In this document: positions 56,582-64,000 of the stretch, in pieces | Numbering within the stretch: position 1 is the first letter of the stretch | How the letters are laid out: each line of letters starts with the position of its first letter | Assembly: GCF_001650735.1 (NCBI RefSeq) | Contig: NZ_LXVY01000004.1 | Span: forward strand, 267,537 to 331,536 | Length of the DNA: 64,000 nucleotides | Direction: 5' to 3' | DNA from: Sphingomonas sp. TDK1 | GTDB lineage: Bacteria; Pseudomonadota; Alphaproteobacteria; Sphingomonadales; Sphingomonadaceae | Notes under the pieces: generated by a model | What the model was told of the DNA's origin: nothing | What the model saw: only the letters and a program-made list of their open reading frames with translations | The model's database searches: none | Translations under genes and position numbers: made by a program

Positions 56582-57652
56582 ATGTCGTTCAACAGCTTCG
56601 GTCGCGTATTCCGCTTCACCACCTGGGGCGAGAGCCATGGGCCTGCGCTGGGCGCAGTGGTCGATGGCTGCCCGCCGGGGCTGAACCTGACCGAAACGGA
56701 CATCCAGCCCTTTCTCGATCGCCGCCGCCCCGGCCAGTCGCGTTTCACCACCCAGCGGCAGGAGCCGGACCAGGTCCGCATCCTCTCCGGCGTGTTCGAG
56801 GGGCGCACCACGGGTACGCCGATCGCGCTCCACATCGACAATGTCGACCAGCGCTCCAAGGATTATTCGGAGGTCGCCAAGGCCTATCGCCCCGGCCATG
56901 CCGATTATGCCTATGACCAGAAATACGGCTTCCGCGACTATCGCGGCGGTGGCCGGTCCTCGGCGCGCGAGACCGCGGCGCGCGTTGCCGCCGGCGCCGT
57001 GGCGCGGCTGGTGATCCCGGAGGTGACGATCACCGCCTGGGTCGAGGCGATCGGCGGCGACGCGATCGACTATGCCAGGTTCGACGCGGCCGAGATCGGC
57101 AACAACCCGTTCTTCTGCCCCGATCCGGAGGCAGCCATCCGCTGGGAAGCGCTGGTCGACGCGGCGCGCAAGGACGGCTCCTCGCTCGGCGCGGTCGTCG
57201 CCTGCGAGGCAACCGGGGTGCCAGCCGGCTGGGGCGCGCCGCTCTACGCCAAGCTCGACAGCGAACTCGCGGCGGCCTGCATGTCGATCAACGCGGTGAA
57301 GGGTTTCGAGATCGGCGACGGCTTCGCAGCGGCAGCCCTGCGCGGCGAGGACAATGCCGACGCCATGCGTCCCGGCAATGACGGCGGCGTCGCCTTCCTG
57401 GCCAACCATGCGGGCGGCATCGCGGGCGGCATCGCCACGGGCCAGCCGGTGCGGATGCGGGTGGCATTCAAGCCGACCAGCTCGATCCTCATCCCCGTCG
57501 AAACCGTCACCCGCGACGGCGCGGCGAGCGAGATCCGCACCAAGGGCCGCCACGATCCGTGCGTCGGCATTCGCGGCGTACCGGTCGTCGAAGCAATGGT
57601 GGCGCTCGTACTGGCAGACCAGAAATTGCTGCACCGGGCGCAAGTCGGCTGA
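56582..57652 (+). CDS. aroC: Chorismate synthase
   Basis: AroC makes chorismate from EPSP, the last common step to aromatic amino acids, and needs reduced FMN. The 356-residue product has the signatures [18 protein letters not shown] (near the N-terminus), [29 protein letters not shown] and [12 protein letters not shown]. Length and motifs are intact. The start is the ATG at 56582, which begins [10 protein letters not shown]; a longer upstream frame is not conserved. It does not share an operon with its neighbours. Confidence 0.97.
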   Translation: MSFNSFGRVFRFTTWGESHGPALGAVVDGCPPGLNLTETDIQPFLDRRRPGQSRFTTQRQEPDQVRILSGVFEGRTTGTPIALHIDNVDQRSKDYSEVAKAYRPGHADYAYDQKYGFRDYRGGGRSSARETAARVAAGAVARLVIPEVTITAWVEAIGGDAIDYARFDAAEIGNNPFFCPDPEAAIRWEALVDAARKDGSSLGAVVACEATGVPAGWGAPLYAKLDSELAAACMSINAVKGFEIGDGFAAAALRGEDNADAMRPGNDGGVAFLANHAGGIAGGIATGQPVRMRVAFKPTSSILIPVETVTRDGAASEIRTKGRHDPCVGIRGVPVVEAMVALVLADQKLLHRAQVG

Positions 57653-57710
57653 TCTTGCGCTCGACTCACCCCTGAACCGTTCGCTTTTATCGGCTAATGG
57701 AAATCAGTTG

Positions 57711-57776
57711 ATGAGACTTCTTGCGAGCTTGGTGGTTATTCTTCCGTTGGCAGATCAACAGAAGGATGCCGAGTAA
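57711..57776 (+). CDS. Possible 21-codon leader frame before a secreted protein
   Basis: A 21-codon frame (MRLLASLVVILPLADQQKDA, then E) ends TAA and shares one base with the next ATG (TAATG). It is hydrophobic in the middle. No clear ribosome site precedes it, and the ribosome site of the next gene lies inside it. It could couple translation to the next gene or be chance. Confidence 0.22.
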   Translation: MRLLASLVVILPLADQQKDAE

Positions 57777-58114
57777 TGTACATCAAGACGATTCTCGCCG
57801 CCGCTACGCTGATCGCTGCCCCGGCCGCGTTCGCGCAGCAGACCACGCCGGGCCAGACGACCCCGGGCGGCACCACCACGGATCAGAGCACCATGCCGGG
57901 CCAGACGAGCCCGGGTCAGACCACGTCGCCCACCGATCCTTCGATGAATCCGTCGACCACCACGACGCCCGGCGGCACGACCGGATCGGGCACGATGAAC
58001 ACGCCGGATTCGTCCACAACCACCACGTCCCCCACCGATCCGAGCGCCAGCACGACGGACTCGACCATGGGCGATAACACCGGCGACAAGCCGAAGCGCA
58101 AGCGTCCCCGCTAA
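57776..58114 (+). CDS. Secreted Thr/Ser/Pro/Gly-rich low-complexity protein
   Basis: A 112-residue protein with a clear signal peptide (residues 1-20, ending AFAQ). The rest is low-complexity, made largely of Thr, Ser, Pro and Gly (TTPGQTT, PTDPS repeats), ending in a short basic stretch (KPKRKRPR). The basic end would bind acidic surfaces. The frame is supported by AGAAGGA before the ATG and by a terminator after the stop. No family or function is known; a cell-surface or extracellular role is inferred from the signal alone. Confidence 0.75.
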   Translation: MYIKTILAAATLIAAPAAFAQQTTPGQTTPGGTTTDQSTMPGQTSPGQTTSPTDPSMNPSTTTTPGGTTGSGTMNTPDSSTTTTSPTDPSASTTDSTMGDNTGDKPKRKRPR

Positions 58115-58173
58115 GCGCTGCTCGGGAAAGAGGAACCTTTCCCCCCTTTCGGTTCCTCGCCTCGAACCAAGCT

Positions 58174-58206
58174 CGCCCGGCCCTCCTTCGAGAGCCGGGC
58201 GTTTTT
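58174..58206 (+). terminator. Rho-independent terminator of the secreted protein gene
   Basis: GCCCGGC (58175-58181) and GCCGGGC (58194-58200) form a stem followed by five T (58202-58206). It also separates this unit from the convergent purA, whose stop is four bases away. Confidence 0.88.
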
Positions 58207-58209
58207 GCG

Positions 58210-59499
58210 TCAGTCCGCGAAGGGATCGCGGACGAGGATGGTGTCCTCGCGCTCGGGGCTGGTCGATACCAGCGCGACCGGGCACTGGATCAGCTCTTCC
58301 ACGCGACGGATATACTTGATCGCCTGCGCCGGCAGCTCGGCCCAGCTTCGCGCGCCGAAGGTCGATTCGGACCAGCCTTCCATCGTCTCGTAGATCGGCT
58401 CCACCGCTGCCTGGTCGGGCGCGCTGGCCGGATAATAGTCGAGCACCTCGCCGTTCAGGCGATAGCCGGTGCAGACCTGGATCTCGTCGAACCCGTCGAG
58501 CACGTCGAGCTTGGTCAGCGCGATGCCGGTGATGCCGGCGACCGCGACCGACTGGCGCAGCAATACCGCATCGAGCCAGCCGCAACGACGCTTGCGCCCG
58601 GTGACGGTGCCGAACTCGTGGCCGCGCGTGCCGAGCCGCTCGCCCACCGCATTGTCCAGCTCGCTCGGGAACGGGCCCGATCCGACGCGGGTAGTATAGG
58701 CCTTGGCGATACCGAGAACGAAGCCCACCGCGCCCGGCCCCATGCCGCTGCCGCTCGCCGCAGTGCCCGAGACGGTGTTGGACGAGGTGACGAACGGATA
58801 GGTGCCGTGGTCGATGTCGAGCAGCACGCCCTGGGCGCCCTCGAACAGGATGCGGCGGCCGCGCGACCGCACCTCGTTGAGCATCTTCCACACCGGCTGC
58901 ACGAACGGCAGCACGAAGCCGGCGATGCCGCGCAGTTCCTCGAGCAAGCCCTCCCGGTCGATCGGCGGCTGGCCGAAGCCGGCGCGCAATGCATCGTGAT
59001 GCGCAGCGAGACGATCGACCTGAGGCCCGATCGCATCAAGATTGGCGAGATCGCACACCCGGATCGCACGTCGGCCGACCTTGTCCTCATAGGCCGGGCC
59101 GATGCCGCGACGGGTGGTGCCGATCTTGCCCGCGCCGCTGGCGTCCTCGCGCAGCGCGTCGAGATCGCGGTGGAAAGGCAGGATCAGCGGGCAGGTATCG
59201 GCGATCTTCAGCGTGTCCGGGGTCACGTCGACGCCCTGCTCGCGCAGCTTCTCCACTTCGGCCTTGAGCGCCCAGGGGTCGAGCACCACGCCGTTGCCGA
59301 TCACGCTGGGCGTGCCGCGCACGATGCCCGAGGGCAACAGCGAGAGCTTGTAGACCTTCTCGCCGATCACCAGCGTATGGCCGGCATTATGCCCGCCCTG
59401 GAAACGGACGACAACATCGGCACGCTCGGCGAGCCAGTCGACGATCTTGCCCTTGCCTTCGTCACCCCATTGGGCGCCGATCACTGCCACATTTGCCAT
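58210..59499 (-). CDS. purA: Adenylosuccinate synthetase
   Basis: PurA joins IMP and aspartate using GTP in AMP synthesis. The 429-residue product has the start [16 protein letters not shown] (catalytic D13), NAGHT (H41), [34 protein letters not shown] and [10 protein letters not shown]. Length and all motifs are normal. GGAGGACG precedes the ATG. Transcription should start in the 59500-59641 spacer before the hybrid kinase gene on the same strand. Confidence 0.98.
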   Translation of the reverse strand: MANVAVIGAQWGDEGKGKIVDWLAERADVVVRFQGGHNAGHTLVIGEKVYKLSLLPSGIVRGTPSVIGNGVVLDPWALKAEVEKLREQGVDVTPDTLKIADTCPLILPFHRDLDALREDASGAGKIGTTRRGIGPAYEDKVGRRAIRVCDLANLDAIGPQVDRLAAHHDALRAGFGQPPIDREGLLEELRGIAGFVLPFVQPVWKMLNEVRSRGRRILFEGAQGVLLDIDHGTYPFVTSSNTVSGTAASGSGMGPGAVGFVLGIAKAYTTRVGSGPFPSELDNAVGERLGTRGHEFGTVTGRKRRCGWLDAVLLRQSVAVAGITGIALTKLDVLDGFDEIQVCTGYRLNGEVLDYYPASAPDQAAVEPIYETMEGWSESTFGARSWAELPAQAIKYIRRVEELIQCPVALVSTSPEREDTILVRDPFAD

Positions 59500-59641
59500 G
59501 GATACACGTCCTCCGCCTGCCGGGCGGACCCTGGCCGCCCTTCGACAGGACTCGGCGGCAGGGACTGGTCAACCGGACGCGTCGCCCGAAGCCGCGGGGC
59601 GAATGGCGAGAACGGGCCCGAAGGTCAAGCCTTTCCTGCCG

Positions 59642-62600
59642 TCAACCGTCCAATGCGGCACGGATCGCGGTGGCCAGCGTCGCGATGTCGAAAGGCTTGG
59701 GCAGGATGGCCTCGTCCATATCGGGCGCCGGTGCGTCGGGAGCATAGCCGCTGGTGAGCAGTACCTTCAGCGCCGGCATCCGCGCGCGCACCTTTGCCGC
59801 CAGCTCGCGCCCGCTCATTTCGGGCATGACGACGTCGCTGAACAGCAGCGAGACCTTCTGACCGCGCTCGAGCAGCCGCAGCGCCTCGATCCCGTCACGG
59901 GCGAATACCACGCCATAGCCAAGCTCGCGCAGCGCCTCGACCGAGTAGGTTCGTACCCGATCCTCGTCCTCGACGACCAGGATGATTTCGGACGCCTTGC
60001 CCCTCGGCAACTCGCCTTCGATGCAATTTGCCGCAGGTGCCGGGACGGCCTCCGGCTTGGCGGGTAACAGCACGCGAACGTTGGTGCCGCGCTCCGGCTC
60101 GCTCTCGATCGTGACATGCCCGCCCGACTGGCGGATGAAGCCGAACACCTGGCTGAGCCCCAGACCGGTTCCCTTGCCCACGCCCTTGGTGGTGAAGAAA
60201 GGATCGAACGCGCGCGCCGCCACGTCCGGCGGCATGCCGACGCCGGTGTCGCGGATACGGATCTCGACATAATCGCCGGCCGCGATCTCGTACCGCGCCG
60301 CAACCTCGGCCCCGATCGCGACATGGTCGGTCTCGATCGTCAGCGTACCGCCCTGCGGCATCGCGTCGCGACCGTTCACCGCGAGGTTGAGGACCACATT
60401 CTCCAGCTGGTTGCGATCCGCGACGACGGGGTCGAGCCGACGGGCGAACTGGGTCTCGATCACCACCCCCTCGCCCAGGGTGCGGACGAGCAGCTCGATC
60501 ATGCCCCCCAGCATATCGTTCACATCGAGCGCGGTCGGCGCCAGCGGCTGTCGGCGCGAAAAGGCAAGCAGGCGCTGGGTCAGCGCGGCGGCGCGGCTCG
60601 CTCCATCCCGCGCGGCGATCAGATAGCGATCGATATCGGTGCGGCCTTGCGCGACGCGCCGCTCCATCAGATCCAGCGCGCCGATCACGACCGCCAGCAT
60701 ATTGTTGAAGTCGTGCGCGATGCCGCCAGTCAACTGGCCCACCGCCTCCATTTTCTGCGCCTGGCGGAGCTGGGCCTCGGCAGCCATCAACCGCTCGGTT
60801 CGTTCGCGGACCGCCGCCTCCAGCTCCTCCCGCGAGCGGGCGAGCACTTCGCGGGCGTCCACGATATCCTGGATGTCGGTACTGGTGCCGAACCAGCGCA
60901 CGATTCGTCCGCTATCGTCCCGAAGCGCCTGCGCGCGTCCCAAGGCCCAACGATAGGTGCCGCTGTGATGCCGCATCCGATATTCGATGCGGTACAGATC
61001 GCCGGTCTGAACGCAATGCTCCCACACTGCCGCCGCGCGTCGCTGATCGTCGGGATGCAGTACCTTGCCCCAGGCATGTCCATCGGTGCTGCCATGTTCG
61101 ACGCCGGTATATTCGTACCAGCGGTCGTTATAGTAATCGACGGCCCCTTCGGCATCCGCAGACCATACCATATGGTCGATCGAGTTGGTGATCGCGCGGA
61201 ACTGGGCCTCGCTTTTGCGCAGCGCCAGCACCGCATCGGCACGTTCCACCGAATCCCATGTGGTCTCCACCACGGTCTCGACGAAGGCGATTTCCTCCGG
61301 CTTCCAATGCCGCGGGCCGGAACCGTTGGCGTAGAAGGTAGCAACCCATTGCCCCCCGCGCAGCAGCGGCACGCCGATTGCCGAGGGAGAGAGTCTGCTC
61401 AGCTCCGTATGCGGATATTCGGCATTGCTGTCGTCGAAGGTGATCGTGCGCCCCTCGCGGTAGCGCTCGACCAGCGGGGCGACGGCGTCCAGTCGCCACT
61501 GGCCCGCGAATTTGGGCAGGCCGCCATCGGTCCAGCAGGGACCGAGATGGATGACGTCCCCCGCCACCCGGTAGAAGCCGACACGGGACAGGCCTAGCTT
61601 CCTGCCCAGTTCGGCGGCGGTCAGCTCCATGATCGCATCGGGCGTGTCCAGCGCGCGCTGACGCTCCGCGAGGCCGTGCAGGAAGGATTGCGATTCGGTG
61701 ATGCCGCGCAGATCGTCGGCTGCTTCCTGCGCGGCCTCCTCCGCCAGCTTGCGATCGGTGATGTCGAGGCTGACACCCGGAAAGCGGACCGGTTGCCCCG
61801 CAGCATCGAAGATGCAGCGCCCCTGGGTCAGCAGCCAGCGCACCTGTCCGTCCGCACGCATCACCCGAAATTCGAGCTTGAGCGCGCTGCGGTCCGCGAT
61901 CGACTGGCGCACTTCCGCGGCGATGCGCGCGCGGTCGTCCGGGTGGATCAGGTTGAGGACCCGATCGAAACCGCCGCCATCGGCAACGCGCTCCGGAGCG
62001 ATCCCGAACAGCGCCGCGAAACGTTCGTCACCGGTGATCCGGCCGGTTTCCGCCTTCCAGTCCCATGTGCCGACGCCGGTCGACGCGTTCAGCGCGAGCT
62101 GCAGGCGCTCCTCGCTCCGGCGCAGGGCCTCCTCGGCCTCGGCGCGCTCGGTGATGTCCGCGGCGGCGATGAAGATGCCGGTGCAGGCGCCTCTCCCGTC
62201 CTTGATCGGCTGGAAGGCGAAGTCCAGCACGCGACGCTTCGCGTCGATTTCCTCGCCCCGGCGCAGCAGGACGTCGCGATTGACCGCGCGATAGGGTTCG
62301 CCCTTCCGGTAGACCTGGTCGAGTACCTCCACATAGCCCTGCTCGATGATCTCGGGCAGCACCTCCGCGACCGACCGGCCCACCACCGCATCCCGTCCGA
62401 CCAGTTCGAGATAGGCCGGGTTGGCAAGGACGAAGCGGTGTTCCGCCCCCTCGACCAGCGCCACCGCCCCCGGGGCCTGCTGGAAATATTCTCGCAGCCG
62501 CTCCAGCTCGGCCTGCTGTGCCCGCTCGGCGAGCACTACCCGCGTCGTCTCATTGCCCTGGTTCAGGATGCCGAGCACCCGGCCCTCGGCGTCGCGAATC

Positions 62601-63022
62601 GGCGTGAAACTGTAATTCCACCAGCTGTCGCGCGGCACGCCGTCGCGCGCCATGCGCAGCAGCTGGTCATAGACGGCGAAGCCACGGCCGGTTGCGACCA
62701 CCTCCTCCATCTGCGGGCTGATCACGTCCCAGATTTCCGCCCAGACCTCGCTGCCCGCCCGTCCAAGCGCCCAAGGATGCCGGTCGGCTGCGATCGGCGC
62801 CCAGGCGTCGTTGTAGAGCAGGCGGAACTCGGGCCCCCAGTAAATCGCCTTCGGAAAGCGCGAGGCCAGCATCATATCGACGGCGATGCGCAGCGGTTCG
62901 CACCAGGTCGCGGGCGTGCCGAACGGATGGCCGGTCCAGTCGAACGTCCGGATACGGTCGGCCATCTCACCGCCATGATCCAGAAAGCGTAGCGGCGCAG
63001 CCATGTGCAATTCGTTGATCAT
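59642..63022 (-). CDS. Hybrid PAS-GAF sensor histidine kinase with C-terminal receiver
   Basis: A 1126-residue soluble sensor kinase without membrane helices. In order: several PAS/PAC domains (each ending with patterns such as FIAAADITER, GVSLDITDRK and GTSTDIQDI), one GAF-like domain (LDTPDAIMELTAAELGRKLG onwards), a HisKA helix pair with GIAHDFNNML (H770), an HATPase domain (NLAVNGRDAMPQGG, DTGVGMP, GTGLGLSQV) and a receiver domain (LVVEDEDR, SDVVMPEMSG, LPKPF). It is an FixL/NtrB-like cytoplasmic hybrid kinase; the signal is unknown. A downstream ATG at 63004 is an alternative start. Confidence 0.9.
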   Translation of the reverse strand: MINELHMAAPLRFLDHGGEMADRIRTFDWTGHPFGTPATWCEPLRIAVDMMLASRFPKAIYWGPEFRLLYNDAWAPIAADRHPWALGRAGSEVWAEIWDVISPQMEEVVATGRGFAVYDQLLRMARDGVPRDSWWNYSFTPIRDAEGRVLGILNQGNETTRVVLAERAQQAELERLREYFQQAPGAVALVEGAEHRFVLANPAYLELVGRDAVVGRSVAEVLPEIIEQGYVEVLDQVYRKGEPYRAVNRDVLLRRGEEIDAKRRVLDFAFQPIKDGRGACTGIFIAAADITERAEAEEALRRSEERLQLALNASTGVGTWDWKAETGRITGDERFAALFGIAPERVADGGGFDRVLNLIHPDDRARIAAEVRQSIADRSALKLEFRVMRADGQVRWLLTQGRCIFDAAGQPVRFPGVSLDITDRKLAEEAAQEAADDLRGITESQSFLHGLAERQRALDTPDAIMELTAAELGRKLGLSRVGFYRVAGDVIHLGPCWTDGGLPKFAGQWRLDAVAPLVERYREGRTITFDDSNAEYPHTELSRLSPSAIGVPLLRGGQWVATFYANGSGPRHWKPEEIAFVETVVETTWDSVERADAVLALRKSEAQFRAITNSIDHMVWSADAEGAVDYYNDRWYEYTGVEHGSTDGHAWGKVLHPDDQRRAAAVWEHCVQTGDLYRIEYRMRHHSGTYRWALGRAQALRDDSGRIVRWFGTSTDIQDIVDAREVLARSREELEAAVRERTERLMAAEAQLRQAQKMEAVGQLTGGIAHDFNNMLAVVIGALDLMERRVAQGRTDIDRYLIAARDGASRAAALTQRLLAFSRRQPLAPTALDVNDMLGGMIELLVRTLGEGVVIETQFARRLDPVVADRNQLENVVLNLAVNGRDAMPQGGTLTIETDHVAIGAEVAARYEIAAGDYVEIRIRDTGVGMPPDVAARAFDPFFTTKGVGKGTGLGLSQVFGFIRQSGGHVTIESEPERGTNVRVLLPAKPEAVPAPAANCIEGELPRGKASEIILVVEDEDRVRTYSVEALRELGYGVVFARDGIEALRLLERGQKVSLLFSDVVMPEMSGRELAAKVRARMPALKVLLTSGYAPDAPAPDMDEAILPKPFDIATLATAIRAALDG

Positions 63023-63128
63023 GGCCCACCCCGAAGTCAATGCGACTGGGCAAAATACGTAGCAACGCGCTACGGTTCCGCCGAGCGCGAAGTTGCTCTA
63101 ATGCGACCGCCGAAGGAGATGGTGTCAA

Positions 63129-64000
63129 ATGAAACTAGCCAGCCTCAAGCAGGGCCGCGACGGCAAGCTCGTCGTCGTCTCGAACGATCTCGCCTGGTGC
63201 GCCGATGCCAGCCATATCGCCCCCACGCTGCAGGCGGCGCTGGACGATTGGGCGCGGGTGGAGGGCGATCTGCGCAACCTCGCCACCGATCTCGAGCATG
63301 AGACCATCCCGATGATGCGCTTCCATGAGCGCCAGGCCGCAGCCCCCTTGCCCCGCGCCTATCAATGGGCGGACGGCTCCGCCTATGTGAACCATGTCGC
63401 GCTGGTGCGGCAGGCGCGCGGCGCCGAGCTGCCGGAGAGCTTCTGGCAGGATCCCCTGATGTACCAGGGCGGATCCGACGGCTTCCTGGGCCCGCGCGAT
63501 TCGATCCCGCTCAAGGACGAAAGCTGGGGCTGCGACCTCGAGGCCGAAGTGGTGGTCGTCACCGGCGACGTGCCGCTGGGTGCCAGCCGTGAGGAAGCGC
63601 TGGCGGCGGTGCGGCTGGTGGGCCTGACCAACGACGTGAGCTTGCGCAACCTGATCCCGGGCGAACTCGCCAAGGGCTTCGGCTTCTTCCAGTCCAAGCC
63701 GGCCAGCGCCTTCTCGCCGGTGTTCGTCACGCCCGATGCGCTGGGCGACTGGTGGCAGGAGGGCAAGTTCCACCGCACGCTGATGGTCGATCTCAACGGC
63801 CAGCCGTTCGGCCGGGTCGACGCGGGCGAGGACATGACCTTCGATTTCGGCACGCTGATCGCCCATGCGGCGAAGACGCGCGCGCTGGGTGCAGGCACGA
63901 TCATTGGCTCGGGCACCGTCTCCAACCGCGACGAGGGTGGTGGCCCGGGCAAGCCGATCGGCGAGGGCGGCAAGGGCTATTGCTGCCTCGCCGAGGTGCG
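63129..64000 (+). CDS. Fumarylacetoacetase (FAH) family hydrolase, 3' end missing
   Basis: The frame is open from ATG 63129, with AAGGAG upstream, through the window edge (about 290 codons seen). It matches the FAH family of metal-dependent C-C bond hydrolases. The metal ligands are visible as DLEAEVVV (E138, E140) and LTNDVSLRNL (D169), followed by GFGFFQSKPASAFSPVFVTPD. Family members act in tyrosine or aromatic catabolism. The last part and stop are outside the window. It is divergent from the hybrid kinase, with about 105 bases between. Confidence 0.9.
   Translation, partial: MKLASLKQGRDGKLVVVSNDLAWCADASHIAPTLQAALDDWARVEGDLRNLATDLEHETIPMMRFHERQAAAPLPRAYQWADGSAYVNHVALVRQARGAELPESFWQDPLMYQGGSDGFLGPRDSIPLKDESWGCDLEAEVVVVTGDVPLGASREEALAAVRLVGLTNDVSLRNLIPGELAKGFGFFQSKPASAFSPVFVTPDALGDWWQEGKFHRTLMVDLNGQPFGRVDAGEDMTFDFGTLIAHAAKTRALGAGTIIGSGTVSNRDEGGGPGKPIGEGGKGYCCLAEV

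Overview
The window is high-GC, gene-dense chromosomal DNA from an alphaproteobacterium, most likely a Sphingomonas or a close relative. Support comes from a circularly permuted two-piece tmRNA gene whose tag reads ANDNEALAIAA, a SciP-type (DUF1153) CtrA inhibitor, a mutY-dciA-DsbA-smc block, and the PrsK/PrsR pair of PEP-CTERM/exosortase systems next to an EpsB-type sugar transferase. No phage, insertion sequence, CRISPR array or tRNA gene was seen.

Region by region. 1-2.5 kb: end of a SIMPL-domain protein, a GlsB-type membrane protein, sciP and mnmA. 2.6-10.5 kb: a capsule/Kdo block (phytanoyl-CoA dioxygenase-like protein, KpsF-type isomerase, CMP-Kdo synthetase, KpsC- and KpsS-type proteins, a CarF/TMEM189-like lipid desaturase, a glycosyltransferase). 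10.5-11.4 kb: ssrA (tmRNA) and an Rrf2 regulator. 11.4-19.1 kb: three large membrane proteins on the minus strand, two of them tandem paralogues, then ppc. 19.2-21.9 kb: four small unrelated genes. 21.9-28.0 kb: mannose-1-phosphate guanylyltransferase, then sugar transferase, prsK and prsR in an overlapping operon. 28.0-38.5 kb: cytochrome c, pheA, nudC, a serine hydrolase, mutY, dciA, two tandem DsbA-like proteins and smc. 38.5-53.2 kb: the translation/RNA cluster rimP-nusA-rnpM-infB-rbfA and truB-rpsO-pnp on the minus strand, split between rbfA and truB by a TonB-dependent receptor, thymidine kinase and a membrane protein. 53.4-64 kb: a PQQ-type sugar dehydrogenase, two thioesterases, an enoyl-CoA hydratase, aroC, a Thr/Pro-rich secreted protein, purA, a large hybrid histidine kinase and the start of a fumarylacetoacetase-family gene.

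Working together: the 3.7-8.4 kb genes make and polymerise Kdo onto a lipid carrier for capsule. ManC, the sugar transferase and PrsK/PrsR form a second envelope-polysaccharide locus under two-component, sigma-54-type control. The minus-strand 39-53 kb cluster serves ribosome assembly, initiation and RNA decay.

The most unusual non-coding or small features are these. (1) A 29-codon membrane microprotein gene lies between infB and rbfA, its Shine-Dalgarno buried in a 15-bp hairpin and preceded by a 28-bp palindrome. (2) A 128-129 bp composite palindromic repeat is present twice, once between genes and once inserted in frame inside truB. (3) The permuted tmRNA has two 3' hairpins that share the same loop sequence. 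(4) A CtrA-like site lies upstream of the membrane-protein run at 16.4 kb.
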